A stretch of 64,000 bases of DNA, taken from contig CACYQD010000022.1 of assembly GCA_902776475.1 (NCBI GenBank), positions 1 to 64,000 of the forward strand. Reading direction: 5' to 3'. Every line of letters begins with the position of its first letter. Within the stretch, counting starts at the first letter, position 1. The stretch comes from an uncultured Prevotellaceae bacterium. Lineage in GTDB: Bacteria; Bacteroidota; Bacteroidia; Bacteroidales; Bacteroidaceae. A program made the position numbers and the translations under genes. The notes beneath the pieces were generated by a model that was not told where the DNA came from, did no database searches, and saw nothing but the letters and a program-made list of their open reading frames with translations. Shown here in pieces: positions 54,628-63,140 of the stretch.

Positions 54628-56442
54628 CTAATCTTCTATGATTCTCACACCGCCCTTGTCGGCTGAACTCACACTTTGGGCGTACGCCTTCAGCGCACGG
54701 CTCACCACCCTTTGACGGGTGAGCGGCCGCTGGCTGCGGGCAGCCAGCTCCTCATCGGTCAGTTCGACACGGATGCTGCGGTTGGGGATGTCTATCTCAA
54801 TGATGTCGCCGTCCACAATCTTGCCGATGTTGCCACCGGAAGCGGCCTCCGGCGAGATATGGCCGACGCTTAGGCCCGATGTGCCGCCCGAGAACCGTCC
54901 GTCGGTGATCAGGGCGCACTCCTTGCCGAGGTGCATGCTCTTGATATAGGATGTCGGATACAGCATTTCCTGCATGCCCGGACCGCCTTTGGGTCCTTCG
55001 TGGGTGATCACGACGCAGTCGCCGCTCTTCACCTGTCCGCCGAGGATACCGTCACAGGCGGCTTCCTGGGAGTCAAACACCTTGGCTGGTCCGCGGAACT
55101 TCCACAGTTCGGGATCGACGCCGGCGGTCTTGACCACGCAACCGTCCTGGGCGATGTTGCCGAACAACACGGCCAGTCCACCGTCGCGGGTATAGGCATG
55201 GTCGATGTCGCGGATGCACCCCGTGGCACGGTCGGTGTCCAACTGCGGCCATTGCGCATCCTGCGAGCCCATCTTGGTGGAGAACTTTCCACCTGGAGCA
55301 CTCTTATAGATCCGGAGAGCCTCGTCGTCGATGTCCTCTCCTGCCGTGATATCATATTTGCTGATGGCATCACCCAGCGTCATTCCATCGACGCGCAGGG
55401 CACTGCCGTCAATCAGGCCGCCCTTCGTCAACTCACCCATGATGCCGAGGATGCCGCCGGCACGTCCGCACTCCTGCACGCTGTAACGCTGGGTGTTGGG
55501 GGCCAGCTTGCACAGGCAGGGCACGCGGCGGCTGAGGGCGTCGATGTCACGCATCTGGAAGTCAACTCCGGCCTCCTGTGCCACAGCCAGGAGGTGCAGC
55601 ACGGTATTGGTGGAACCGCCCATGGCGATGTCCAGGGTCATGGCGTTGAGGAATGCCTGCCTGGTGGCGATGCTGCGCGGCAACACGCTGTCGTCGCCGT
55701 CACGGTAATATTGGAAAGCATTGTCGACAATCAAACGGGCCGCGTCCTTGAAGAGGCGCACGCGATTGGCATGAGTAGCCACGATGGTGCCATTGCCGGG
55801 CAACGACAGGCCGATGACCTCCGTCAGGGAGTTCATCGAGTTGGCCGTGAACATACCCGAGCAACTGCCGCAACCCGGACAGGCGCAGCCCTCGAGTTGC
55901 AGCATGTCCTCATCGCTCACCGTCGGGTCGGCACCTTTCACCATTGCGGTGACGAGGTCGGCATTCTCGCCATGCCACCGTCCGGCCTCCATGGGACCGC
56001 CGCTGACAAACACAGCCGGGATATTGAGCCGCATGGCTGCCATAAGCATGCCCGGAGTCACCTTGTCGCAGTTGGAAATGCAGACCATGGCGTCGGCCTT
56101 GTGGGCGTTGACCATATACTCCACGGAGTCGGCGATGATGTCGCGCGAAGGCAGGGAATAAAGCATGCCGTCATGCCCCATGGCGATACCGTCGTCGATG
56201 GCGATGGTGTTGAACTCTGCGGCATAGCACCCCAAGGCCTCGATTTCCTGCTTCACGATCTGTCCGATCTCATGCAGGTGGGTATGACCCGGCACAAACT
56301 GCGTGAAAGAGTTGACCACGGCGATGATCGGCTTTCCAAACTGCTCATGCTTCATGCCTGCGGCCACCCATAGTGCCCTTGCTCCAGCCATCTTGCGCCC
56401 CTCGGTGCAGACAGCACTTCTCAACTGATTTTTCCACTCCAT
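54628..56442 (-). CDS. ilvD: dihydroxy-acid dehydratase IlvD
   Basis: The 604-residue iron-sulfur enzyme forms 2-oxo acids from dihydroxy-isovalerate and its homologue. Cluster cysteines are visible in [10 protein letters not shown] (about 122) and [13 protein letters not shown] (about 192-204), as in the [4Fe-4S]-type E. coli enzyme. The C-terminal [20 protein letters not shown] is the conserved active-site stretch. It is the first gene of ilvD-ilvB-ilvN-thioesterase-ilvC, transcribed from a promoter about 85 bases upstream. It is divergent from the mlaE gene. Confidence 0.95.
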   Translation of the reverse strand: MEWKNQLRSAVCTEGRKMAGARALWVAAGMKHEQFGKPIIAVVNSFTQFVPGHTHLHEIGQIVKQEIEALGCYAAEFNTIAIDDGIAMGHDGMLYSLPSRDIIADSVEYMVNAHKADAMVCISNCDKVTPGMLMAAMRLNIPAVFVSGGPMEAGRWHGENADLVTAMVKGADPTVSDEDMLQLEGCACPGCGSCSGMFTANSMNSLTEVIGLSLPGNGTIVATHANRVRLFKDAARLIVDNAFQYYRDGDDSVLPRSIATRQAFLNAMTLDIAMGGSTNTVLHLLAVAQEAGVDFQMRDIDALSRRVPCLCKLAPNTQRYSVQECGRAGGILGIMGELTKGGLIDGSALRVDGMTLGDAISKYDITAGEDIDDEALRIYKSAPGGKFSTKMGSQDAQWPQLDTDRATGCIRDIDHAYTRDGGLAVLFGNIAQDGCVVKTAGVDPELWKFRGPAKVFDSQEAACDGILGGQVKSGDCVVITHEGPKGGPGMQEMLYPTSYIKSMHLGKECALITDGRFSGGTSGLSVGHISPEAASGGNIGKIVDGDIIEIDIPNRSIRVELTDEELAARSQRPLTRQRVVSRALKAYAQSVSSADKGGVRIIED

Positions 56443-56527
56443 AATGCTTGTTGTTTCTTCTTACCTTAGTGCCTTGTCACGCAAAGTGCCTGCATCATTT
56501 CAGTCCCCCTGCCGAGACAAGATTCTG

Positions 56528-56559
56528 CAAAGTTACTCAGTTTTTACGGAATGGCCAAT
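56528..56559 (-). promoter_or_regulatory. promoter of the ilv operon
   Basis: TAACTTTG (56535-56528) on the minus strand with ATTG (one mismatch) 20 bases upstream. The leader of about 80 bases has a 10-codon frame MMQALCVTRH (56498-56466) but no branched-chain codon run, so classical leader-peptide attenuation is unlikely. Confidence 0.65.
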
Positions 56560-56600
56560 TATTTGGGAATAAAAAATGCCCGATTCTCAATCCTTTTGAT

Positions 56601-56608
56601 TACTTTTG
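56601..56608 (+). promoter_or_regulatory. -7 element of mlaE operon
   Basis: TACTTTTG, 21 bases before ATG 56629, back-to-back with the ilv promoter. No clear -33 box. Confidence 0.6.
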
Positions 56609-56628
56609 CACATCAATTCACTTGACTC

Positions 56629-57375
56629 ATGTTCATCATCCACTCTCTGCAGACATTCGGAGAATACCTTCTTCTCATGGGCAGGACCTTCTCACGGCCT
56701 GAGCGCATGAGGATGTTCTTCAAGAAATACGTGAAAGAGATGTCGGCCCTGGGGGTCGATTCCATCGGCATCGTGCTGCTCATCTCCTTCTTCATCGGAG
56801 CCGTGATCTGCATACAGATGAAGCTCAATATCCAGAGCCCCTGGATGCCGAGATTCGTGACGGGATACACCACCCGTGAGATCATGCTTCTGGAGTTCTC
56901 CTCCTCCATCATGTGCCTCATCCTGGCCGGAAAGGTGGGGTCGAACATCGCCTCCGAACTGGGCACCATGCGCGTCACCCAGCAAATCGATGCCCTGGAG
57001 ATCATGGGCGTCAATTCCGCCAGCTACCTCATCCTGCCCAAAATCATGGGCATGATCACCATCATGCCTTTCCTCGTGATCTTCAGTGCCGCCACCGGCA
57101 TCCTCGGCGCCTATGCCACCGCCTACATCGGCCATGTGCTCAGCCCCGAGGACCTCACCATAGGCCTCCAGCACGACTTCAATTCCTGGTTTATGTGGAT
57201 GAGTATCATCAAGAGCCTCTTTTTCGCCTTCATCATCGCCAGCGTGTCGTCTTATTACGGCTACTGCGTGAAAGGCGGATCGGTGGAAGTGGGCGAGGCG
57301 AGCACCGACGCCGTGGTGTCAAGCAGCGTGCTGATCCTCTTCTCCGATGTCTTCCTCACCCAACTGCTGTCATAG
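56629..57375 (+). CDS. mlaE: MlaE-type ABC lipid-transport permease
   Basis: The 248-residue integral membrane protein has about five helices. The MlaE signature is present: LAGKVGSNIASELGTMRVTQQIDALEIMG, seen here at about residues 103-131, with the EIMG coupling helix contacting the ATPase. The family moves phospholipids between membranes with MlaF and an MCE-domain protein, and keeps outer-membrane asymmetry. No MCE-domain gene lies in the window next to it, so it must be encoded elsewhere or further on. The ATPase gene follows after 34 bases. Divergent from ilvD. Confidence 0.9.
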   Translation: MFIIHSLQTFGEYLLLMGRTFSRPERMRMFFKKYVKEMSALGVDSIGIVLLISFFIGAVICIQMKLNIQSPWMPRFVTGYTTREIMLLEFSSSIMCLILAGKVGSNIASELGTMRVTQQIDALEIMGVNSASYLILPKIMGMITIMPFLVIFSAATGILGAYATAYIGHVLSPEDLTIGLQHDFNSWFMWMSIIKSLFFAFIIASVSSYYGYCVKGGSVEVGEASTDAVVSSSVLILFSDVFLTQLLS

Positions 57376-57409
57376 CAGGGTGAGACCACACCCTTCAAAT
57401 CCAACAAGA

Positions 57410-58183
57410 ATGATAGAAATCAAGCATCTATACAAGTCGTTTGAAGACAAGGAAGTGCTGCACGACATCAGCACTGTCTTCGAAGACGGCAAGACCAACC
57501 TGATCATCGGCCAGAGCGGTTCGGGCAAGACCGTGCTGATGAAAAACCTGGTGGGACTGCTTGACCCCACCAGCGGACAGGTGCTGTATGACGGCCGCGA
57601 CTTCGTGGCCATGACCAAGCGCGAGAAAATCATGCTCCGGCGTGAGATGGGCATGATTTTCCAGAGTGCAGCCCTCTTCGACTCCCTGTCGGTGCTCGAG
57701 AACGTCATGTTCCCCCTCGACATGTTTTCCACCAAAAACTACCGCGACCGTGTCAAGCGCGCCCGTGAATGCCTCGACCGTGTCAATCTGATAGAGGCTC
57801 AGAGCAAATATCCCGCAGAGATCTCCGGTGGTATGCAAAAGCGCGTGGCCATCGCCAGGGCCATCGCCCTCAACCCCAAATACCTCTTCTGCGACGAGCC
57901 CAACTCCGGCCTCGACCCGAAAACCTCACTCGTCATCGACGACCTGCTGAGCAGCATCACCAAGGAGTTCGACATCACCACCATCATCAATACCCACGAC
58001 ATGAATTCCGTGATGGGCATCGGCGAGAACATTATCTTCATCTACGAGGGTCATAAAGACTGGCAGGGAGAGAGCAGTCAGATCATGGGATCGACCAACA
58101 AACGGCTCACCGACTTCATCTTCGCCAGCGACTTGCTGAAAGAAATGCGCAGCGTGGTCAACGAACAACACCACAAACAATGA
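57410..58183 (+). CDS. mlaF: MlaF-type ABC ATPase
   Basis: The 257-residue ATPase has Walker A GQSGSGKTV (about 37-45), Q-loop MIFQSAALFDSLSV, signature ISGGMQKR (about 139) and Walker B YLFCDEPNSGLDP, all as in MlaF/Ttg2A. It powers lipid transport through the MlaE permease encoded just before. ATG 57410 (MIEIKHLYKSF) is chosen because a longer frame would overlap mlaE. The C-terminal helix (LLKEMRSVVNEQ) could contact the permease. Its stop overlaps the next start by four bases (ATGA). Confidence 0.93.
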   Translation: MIEIKHLYKSFEDKEVLHDISTVFEDGKTNLIIGQSGSGKTVLMKNLVGLLDPTSGQVLYDGRDFVAMTKREKIMLRREMGMIFQSAALFDSLSVLENVMFPLDMFSTKNYRDRVKRARECLDRVNLIEAQSKYPAEISGGMQKRVAIARAIALNPKYLFCDEPNSGLDPKTSLVIDDLLSSITKEFDITTIINTHDMNSVMGIGENIIFIYEGHKDWQGESSQIMGSTNKRLTDFIFASDLLKEMRSVVNEQHHKQ

Positions 58184-58776
58184 AAAAAACAACATCTATC
58201 ATGAAAAAATCCCAAATTCTTCTCTTATCAGTCATCGCTTTCTTCTGCCAGACGGTGAATGTCATGGCACAAGGCGAACCAAAGGAAATCGTCGTTGTGA
58301 TGAAGAGAGATTACACGTATGAAGATCCCCGTTGGTCACAGCCTGTCACTTTGGAGAAGGGTCAAGCGATAACGGTGATGAGTGACGGCAGCGCCAGTTA
58401 CAACTATTGGCCATATCCCGCAGCTGATGTCGAGATACCCGAAGAAGAAACCCGTCTGCCAGGTTCCAACGGTGAACAATATCTTCAGATTAACGGGACG
58501 AATGTAAGGTTAAGAGAAGGTCCCTCCACCAATTACGGATATTACTGCTACAATGAGGAAAACACGGCTTCTGTGTATCACAACCAGTTTATCCGCGACA
58601 ACAAAAAACCGAAGACCGATGATTGGGGTCTCACGGCCAAGTGGGTGCCTTATTACCTTCCAAAGGGTACCAGATTACCTTATCTGGGCAAAAAGAATGG
58701 TTTTTACAAGACCAGGTTCAACGGAACTCAGTTTTACATTTCCGCAAAATACTGCCTGCTGAAAAAGAATCGTTAA
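58180..58776 (+). CDS. exported SH3-like domain protein
   Basis: The protein has 198 residues (191 if ATG 58201 is used) and a signal peptide (KKSQILLLSVIAFFCQTVNVMA-Q). A strand-rich domain is followed by an SH3-type motif with the sequence INGTNVRLREGPSTNYGYY (about 104-122), which is how bacterial SH3 domains that bind peptidoglycan or other polymers usually begin. The rest, WVPYYLPKGTRLPYLGKKNG, repeats the fold. It is coupled by ATGA to the mlaF gene, so it may be an extracytoplasmic partner, though SH3 domains are common and this link is only positional. Confidence 0.72.
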   Translation: MKKTTSIMKKSQILLLSVIAFFCQTVNVMAQGEPKEIVVVMKRDYTYEDPRWSQPVTLEKGQAITVMSDGSASYNYWPYPAADVEIPEEETRLPGSNGEQYLQINGTNVRLREGPSTNYGYYCYNEENTASVYHNQFIRDNKKPKTDDWGLTAKWVPYYLPKGTRLPYLGKKNGFYKTRFNGTQFYISAKYCLLKKNR

Positions 58777-58794
58777 TCGTTGCCGCCTAAATCA

Positions 58795-58821
58795 TAGAGA
58801 CGCCACAATGTGACGTCTCTA
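58795..58821. repeat. GAGACG palindrome between convergent genes
   Basis: TAGAGACGCCAC and GTGACGTCTCTA surround AAT; one mismatch. It is the same element as at 50145-50169 and 50368-50390. It may act as a weak terminator here. Confidence 0.8.
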
Positions 58822-58862
58822 CTGTTTATAACAATCTGTAAATCATTGGGTTCTGCGGTTCA

Positions 58863-60059
58863 TTACAGAATGAACTCTGCGGTCACGCCCCACTTCACCA
58901 TGTTACCAGTACTTGACTTCTCCAAAGACTTGTAAAGGTCGCCATGAAGTCTGACAGAGTGCTTGCCTAATGCCATCTGAGCACCAGCACCGAGATAAGC
59001 TCCAAAAAAGGCTGTATTATCCCAACTCAAGTCCACAATCTGTTTTGACACGTAGAACCTGGATTCCTTGTTTCCGAAATGCAGCACGTAGAATCCTCCA
59101 ACACGGACAAGTGGCTGGATTTTCCCTTTGCCAAAGCGCTTCACCAGACCTATGGAAGCCGATGCCCTGCTCCTTTCATATACCGTATGTGACGGTTCGT
59201 GGCCACCGAGAACCATCACATCGTGCTCGAACTTTGTTTTGGGCGTATAGGCAAGCCCTATCTCCACGCTGCCGCCCCGCATCACCCGGTCAATATCGGT
59301 CTCTACGCCAATACCGATTTCGAAGGCACAACCATGGTAACTCTCATCCGGCAAATCCTGCTTTACCGTTCTCTCCTTCGAGTAGTATGCAAAACCCGTG
59401 AATACCTTGAAATGAGTTTTCGACTTGTCGGATTTCTCATTGTATTCATACACGACACACGAACTGCCATCCGTACAGACGTCTTTGTGATAATCACGCA
59501 CAACATTCACCAGCTTCTTTCTCGAGATGTCTTTCTCATTCATTTCTGAAGCAGCTTTCCATGAATCCTGCAGCAGGATCTTCACTTTGCCGTATTGCTC
59601 CTTCTTCTCTTCCAGCTTGCTCCTTTCATCTTCAAGAGAGGATGACGTGAAAAATGCCCTGTTGGTGAGTTGGGCCATCTCACCATCCTCACGCTCAAAG
59701 AAAAAGTATTCATCACGATTATACGCGACACAATACAGGTTCATCTTTCCTTGAACCATGAACTCGGCAAAAAACAATTCCGGTTCGCCTGTGACATTCA
59801 GCCGGCGTGTGACAAAATACTTTCCGCCATTATCGAACCTGAATCCCTCTATGTCACCAGGCTTGTAGGTCGTGCTCTCACTACCCCCATTAGCCCGGAA
59901 CACACACTGTTTTGACATCCTCTCATTGGTGCGGAAGTCGATATTGCCTCTGACAGTGTCTCCTTTGTTGGTAATGATATATCCTGGTTGGGGATTGGTC
60001 TGTGCCATGGCCACACTTGCAAAAAGCGCCAGCAAAACAAAAAGAACATTCTTTTTCAT
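58863..60059 (-). CDS. outer-membrane beta-barrel-like protein
   Basis: The 398-residue protein has a signal peptide (MKKNVLFVLLALFASVAMA-Q). The N-terminal 150 residues form a beta-rich domain beginning YIITNKGDTVRGNIDF. A charged helix (SLEDERSKLEEKKEQYGKV) follows, then about eight amphipathic strands ending in a terminal aromatic-leucine (GVTAEFIL) as in outer-membrane barrels. I do not recognise the family with certainty; the arrangement is common in Bacteroidetes proteins annotated only as hypothetical. ATG 60059 gives a proper signal peptide, and the promoter lies 97 bases upstream. The 3' end faces the SH3-protein gene. Confidence 0.7.
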   Translation of the reverse strand: MKKNVLFVLLALFASVAMAQTNPQPGYIITNKGDTVRGNIDFRTNERMSKQCVFRANGGSESTTYKPGDIEGFRFDNGGKYFVTRRLNVTGEPELFFAEFMVQGKMNLYCVAYNRDEYFFFEREDGEMAQLTNRAFFTSSSLEDERSKLEEKKEQYGKVKILLQDSWKAASEMNEKDISRKKLVNVVRDYHKDVCTDGSSCVVYEYNEKSDKSKTHFKVFTGFAYYSKERTVKQDLPDESYHGCAFEIGIGVETDIDRVMRGGSVEIGLAYTPKTKFEHDVMVLGGHEPSHTVYERSRASASIGLVKRFGKGKIQPLVRVGGFYVLHFGNKESRFYVSKQIVDLSWDNTAFFGAYLGAGAQMALGKHSVRLHGDLYKSLEKSSTGNMVKWGVTAEFIL

Positions 60060-60155
60060 AATTCCATGAGTTTTGTATAATGAATAGTCAAATGCATTCA
60101 AATAAACAAATGCCAATTCTTCTTCACGATGTCATTGGCATTTACAAATAGATTA

Positions 60156-60187
60156 CAAAATTAGGGAAATAAAGTCAAAGTCCCAAA
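60156..60187 (-). promoter_or_regulatory. promoter of the barrel protein gene
   Basis: TTTG (60187-60184), 20 bases, TAATTTTG (60163-60156) on the minus strand. The leader is about 91 bases. Confidence 0.82.
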
Positions 60188-60227
60188 TCTATGGGCTTCA
60201 TTTTTAAATCATGGGAGTAATTGTCCC

Positions 60228-60415
60228 TCACCTAACCTCTCCCAAAGGGAGAGGGATCAGTTTGCGGTGTCTCCCAAAGGGAGAGGGATCAGTTTGCGGT
60301 GTCTCCCAAAGGGAGAGGAATAAGTTTGTGGCCTCTCCCAAAGGAAAAAGGACTGATTTCAAAAAGGAAACTGCCCCTCTCCCTTGAGGGAGAGGATGGG
60401 TGAGGGGGATGGAAA
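60228..60415 (+). repeat. composite CTCTCCC hairpin cluster
   Basis: Three CTCTCCC-AAA-GGGAGAGG units with CAGTTTGCGGTGT-like spacers, a degenerate fourth, then the module with ACTGATTTCAAAAAGG, a CTCTCCC-TTGA-GGGAGAG hairpin and GGATGGGTGAGGGGG. Same order as at 4054-4275. Confidence 0.88.
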
Positions 60416-60437
60416 GGAGAGGGATAAATTTGAATTT

Positions 60438-60452
60438 TCGGCCGCAGGCTGA
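60438..60452. repeat. TCGGCC-GCA-GGCTGA palindrome
   Basis: A single copy of the palindrome found in the 2824-2950 repeat block (there TCGGCC-TGC-GGCCGA). It lies just past the stop of the lipoprotein gene. Confidence 0.6.
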
Positions 60453-60857
60453 TCAGCGCATGTACCAGATGCCGTCACGCTCCACCATGGGGACGACGAT
60501 TTGCTCATCGGTGCTGTCGGCAAAACTCAGGAGCAAGAAAACATTGGCGGCATGGGCCTCCGCATCGACCACGGCATTGACGATGCTGATCTGACGGATG
60601 CCCTCATGACGCTCCTTCTGCTGATGGACAAACATCTTGGCATTGGCGACCAACTGGGCGTCGTAGTCAGCACCTCCCTTCAAGCGATGGTCTATGCCAG
60701 CCACGAAATCCTCATACTTGCCCTCAAGCAAATAGCTGTAATACAATTGCGCCGTGTTGGCCACGACCTCCTCCGACGACACCTTGTCGCTGCAAGAGAA
60801 GAGCATCATGGCCATCACGGCACAGAAAATGCAGCAAAATTGCCTCATCGCACTCAT
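60453..60857 (-). CDS. small NTF2-like lipoprotein
   Basis: The protein has 134 residues from ATG 60857, which overlaps the der stop by four bases (ATGA). The lipobox is LFSC (Cys about residue 20), preceded by [11 protein letters not shown]. The mature part has a helix-helix-sheet pattern ([20 protein letters not shown] then ANVFLLLSF and [13 protein letters not shown]) like the NTF2/DUF4878 fold of small Bacteroidetes lipoproteins. It is probably anchored in a membrane facing the periplasm. Why it is coupled to a ribosome-assembly GTPase gene is unclear. Confidence 0.72.
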   Translation of the reverse strand: MSAMRQFCCIFCAVMAMMLFSCSDKVSSEEVVANTAQLYYSYLLEGKYEDFVAGIDHRLKGGADYDAQLVANAKMFVHQQKERHEGIRQISIVNAVVDAEAHAANVFLLLSFADSTDEQIVVPMVERDGIWYMR

Positions 60858-62164
60858 TTCTGGCGGATGAAGACATGGATAGGACAACCCGTCATCTGCC
60901 AGTTCTCGCGAATCTTGTTCTCCAGGAAACGGCGGTAGGGGTCCTTGACATACTGAGGCAGGTTAGCATAGAACACGAAGGTGGGAATCTGCGTGTCAGG
61001 AGCCTGCATGCAATACTTGATCTTGATGTACTTGCCCTTGACCGATGGAGGCGGGAAAGCCTCGATGAGGGGCAGCATCACCTCGTTGAGCTTCGACGTT
61101 CCCACCTTGGCCTTGCGGTTGAGATAGACCTGCTTGGCGGTCTCCAGCACCTTGAAAATGCGCTGCTTGGTGAGGGCGGAAGCGAAGATGATGGGGAAGT
61201 CGGTGAAGGGTGCCATGCGCTCGCGGATGGCATTCTCAAAGGTCTTGATGACCACCTGGTCCTTGTTCTCCACGAGATCCCACTTGTTGACCACCACGAC
61301 CAGCGACTTGTAGTTTTTCTGAATCAGCTGGAAGATGTTCATGTCCTGGGCCTCGATGCCGCGGGTGGCGTCGATCATCAGGATGCACACGTCGGAATTC
61401 TCGATGGCGCGGATGCTCCGCATGACGGAATAGAACTCCAGGTCCTCCGTCACCTTGTTCTTGCGGCGGATACCTGCCGTATCGACGAGATAGAAGTCGA
61501 AGCCAAACTTGTCGTAACGGGTGTAGATGCTGTCGCGCGTCGTGCCGGCGATATCGGTGACGATATGACGGTCCTCGCCGATGAAGGCGTTGATCAGACT
61601 GCTCTTGCCGGCATTGGGACGGCCCACCACGGCGAAGCGGGGGATGCCCTCCTCTATCGTCTCAGCAGTGGGTGACTTCAGATTGTCGATCACCATGTCG
61701 AGCAGGTCGCCGGTGCCGCTGCCCGTGGCCGCACTGATGCAGATGGGGTCGCCGAGACCCAGTTTATAAAACTCTGCCGCCTCATAATACTGGTCGAAGT
61801 TGTCGGCCTTGTTGACCACCAGCAACACAGGCAGCTTAGCCCGTCTGAGAATCAATGCCACGTCCTCGTCCCAGTCGGTGAGGCCGGTGGAGATATCGAC
61901 GAGGAAGAGCACGAGGTCGGCCTCCTCGGTGGCAACGATCACCTGTTTGCGGATCTCCTCCTCGAAGATGTCGTCGGACTTGACGACCCATCCGCCGGTA
62001 TCGACAACGGAGAACTCCCGTCCGTTCCACTCACACTTGCCATACTGGCGGTCGCGCGTGGTGCCGGCCTCCGGACTGACGATGGCCTTGCGCGACTTGG
62101 TGAGCCTGTTGAAAAGGGTGGACTTTCCCACGTTGGGGCGTCCGACTATTGCTACTAATGCCAT
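60854..62164 (-). CDS. der: ribosome-biogenesis GTPase Der (EngA)
   Basis: The 436-residue protein has two consecutive GTPase domains, the hallmark of Der. The first has GRPNVGKST (about 8-16), DTGGW and NKAD; the second has GRPNAGKSS (about 178-186), DTAGI and NKWD. The C-terminal KH-like domain (about 350-436) ends with [13 protein letters not shown]. It takes part in maturation of the large ribosomal subunit. It follows era by 18 bases and precedes a small lipoprotein gene with which it overlaps. Confidence 0.97.
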   Translation of the reverse strand: MALVAIVGRPNVGKSTLFNRLTKSRKAIVSPEAGTTRDRQYGKCEWNGREFSVVDTGGWVVKSDDIFEEEIRKQVIVATEEADLVLFLVDISTGLTDWDEDVALILRRAKLPVLLVVNKADNFDQYYEAAEFYKLGLGDPICISAATGSGTGDLLDMVIDNLKSPTAETIEEGIPRFAVVGRPNAGKSSLINAFIGEDRHIVTDIAGTTRDSIYTRYDKFGFDFYLVDTAGIRRKNKVTEDLEFYSVMRSIRAIENSDVCILMIDATRGIEAQDMNIFQLIQKNYKSLVVVVNKWDLVENKDQVVIKTFENAIRERMAPFTDFPIIFASALTKQRIFKVLETAKQVYLNRKAKVGTSKLNEVMLPLIEAFPPPSVKGKYIKIKYCMQAPDTQIPTFVFYANLPQYVKDPYRRFLENKIRENWQMTGCPIHVFIRQK

Positions 62165-62182
62165 GATGATTGATTGTTTGCG

Positions 62183-63067
62183 TTATTCGGGGTTGTAACC
62201 GAAACTGTCGAGTTCTCGCTTCGAACTCCTCCAGTCCTTATCGACCTTGACAAAGGTCTCGAGATAGATGCGCTTGCCGAAGAACTTCTCCAAGGCCTTG
62301 CGGGCCTCGGTGCTCACCTTCTTGAGGGCATAGCCCTGATGGCCGATGATGATGCCCTTCTGCGAATCACGCTCCACATAGATGACCGCATTGATGCGGA
62401 TGAGTTTCTCCTCCTCCTTGAACTGCTCGACACGCACCTCCACGGAATAAGGGATTTCCTTGTCGTAGTAGAGCAGGATCTTCTCGCGGATGATCTCGCT
62501 CACGAAGAAACGGGCGGGTTTGTCGGTGAGCTGGTCCTTGTCGAAATAGGGCGGACTGTCGGGCAACAGCTCACTGATGCGCTTGAGCAGGATGTCGGTG
62601 CCGAATTTGTTGAGGGCCGAGATGGGGAGGATCTCAGCCTCAGGCAGGAGGGCGTGCCAGCGCTCGACAACAGCCACAAGACCTTTCTGGTCGGTCATGT
62701 CAATCTTGTTGATGAGCAACAGCACGGGAATGGTGAGCTTCCTGACTTTCTCGAGGAAGTCGAGGTTTTTCTCGGGGTTCTCCACCACGTCGGTGACGTA
62801 GAGCAGCACGTCGGCGTCGGCGAGGGCCGACACCGAGAAAGCGAGCATCGACTCCTGCAACTTGTAGTTGGGTTTCAGCACGCCCGGCGTGTCGGAGAAC
62901 ACGATCTGCATGTCGTCGGTGTTGACGATGCCCATGATGCGGTGACGGGTGGTCTGTGCCTTGAACGTGGCAATGGAGATGCGCTCGCCGACGAGTTGGT
63001 TCATCAGCGTGCTCTTCCCCACGTTGGGATTGCCCACGATATTCACGAATCCTGCCTTATGTTTCAT
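62183..63067 (-). CDS. era: GTPase Era
   Basis: The 294-residue protein has a GTPase domain with GNPNVGKST (about 11-19), DTPGV (about 58), NKID (about 120) and the switch region. It is joined to a C-terminal KH domain (RDSQKGIIIGHQGYALKKVS, about 232-251) that binds the 3' end of 16S rRNA. It assists small-subunit maturation. Length and order of parts are normal. It lies between fabH and der on the minus strand, with a terminator between fabH and era, so an own promoter is expected but I could not identify one. Confidence 0.97.
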   Translation of the reverse strand: MKHKAGFVNIVGNPNVGKSTLMNQLVGERISIATFKAQTTRHRIMGIVNTDDMQIVFSDTPGVLKPNYKLQESMLAFSVSALADADVLLYVTDVVENPEKNLDFLEKVRKLTIPVLLLINKIDMTDQKGLVAVVERWHALLPEAEILPISALNKFGTDILLKRISELLPDSPPYFDKDQLTDKPARFFVSEIIREKILLYYDKEIPYSVEVRVEQFKEEEKLIRINAVIYVERDSQKGIIIGHQGYALKKVSTEARKALEKFFGKRIYLETFVKVDKDWRSSKRELDSFGYNPE

Positions 63068-63088
63068 GATCGGATGTTGTTTTTAGAC

Positions 63089-63120
63089 AAAAAAACGCAT
63101 CTTTGCTGGAAGGATGCGTT
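63089..63120 (-). terminator. terminator after fabH
   Basis: On the minus strand AACGCATC pairs with GATGCGTT and is followed by a run of T overlapping the stem end (seven T). Confidence 0.85.
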
Positions 63121-63140
63121 CTGTATCTGATGCGTTAGGA

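Noticed and set aside
54931-56373. 480-codon open frame on the plus strand
   Set aside because: Antisense to ilvD, whose motifs are unmistakable.
56466-56498. 10-codon frame in the ilv leader as attenuation peptide
   Set aside because: It contains only one Leu and one Val codon and no alternative hairpins or T-run were found.
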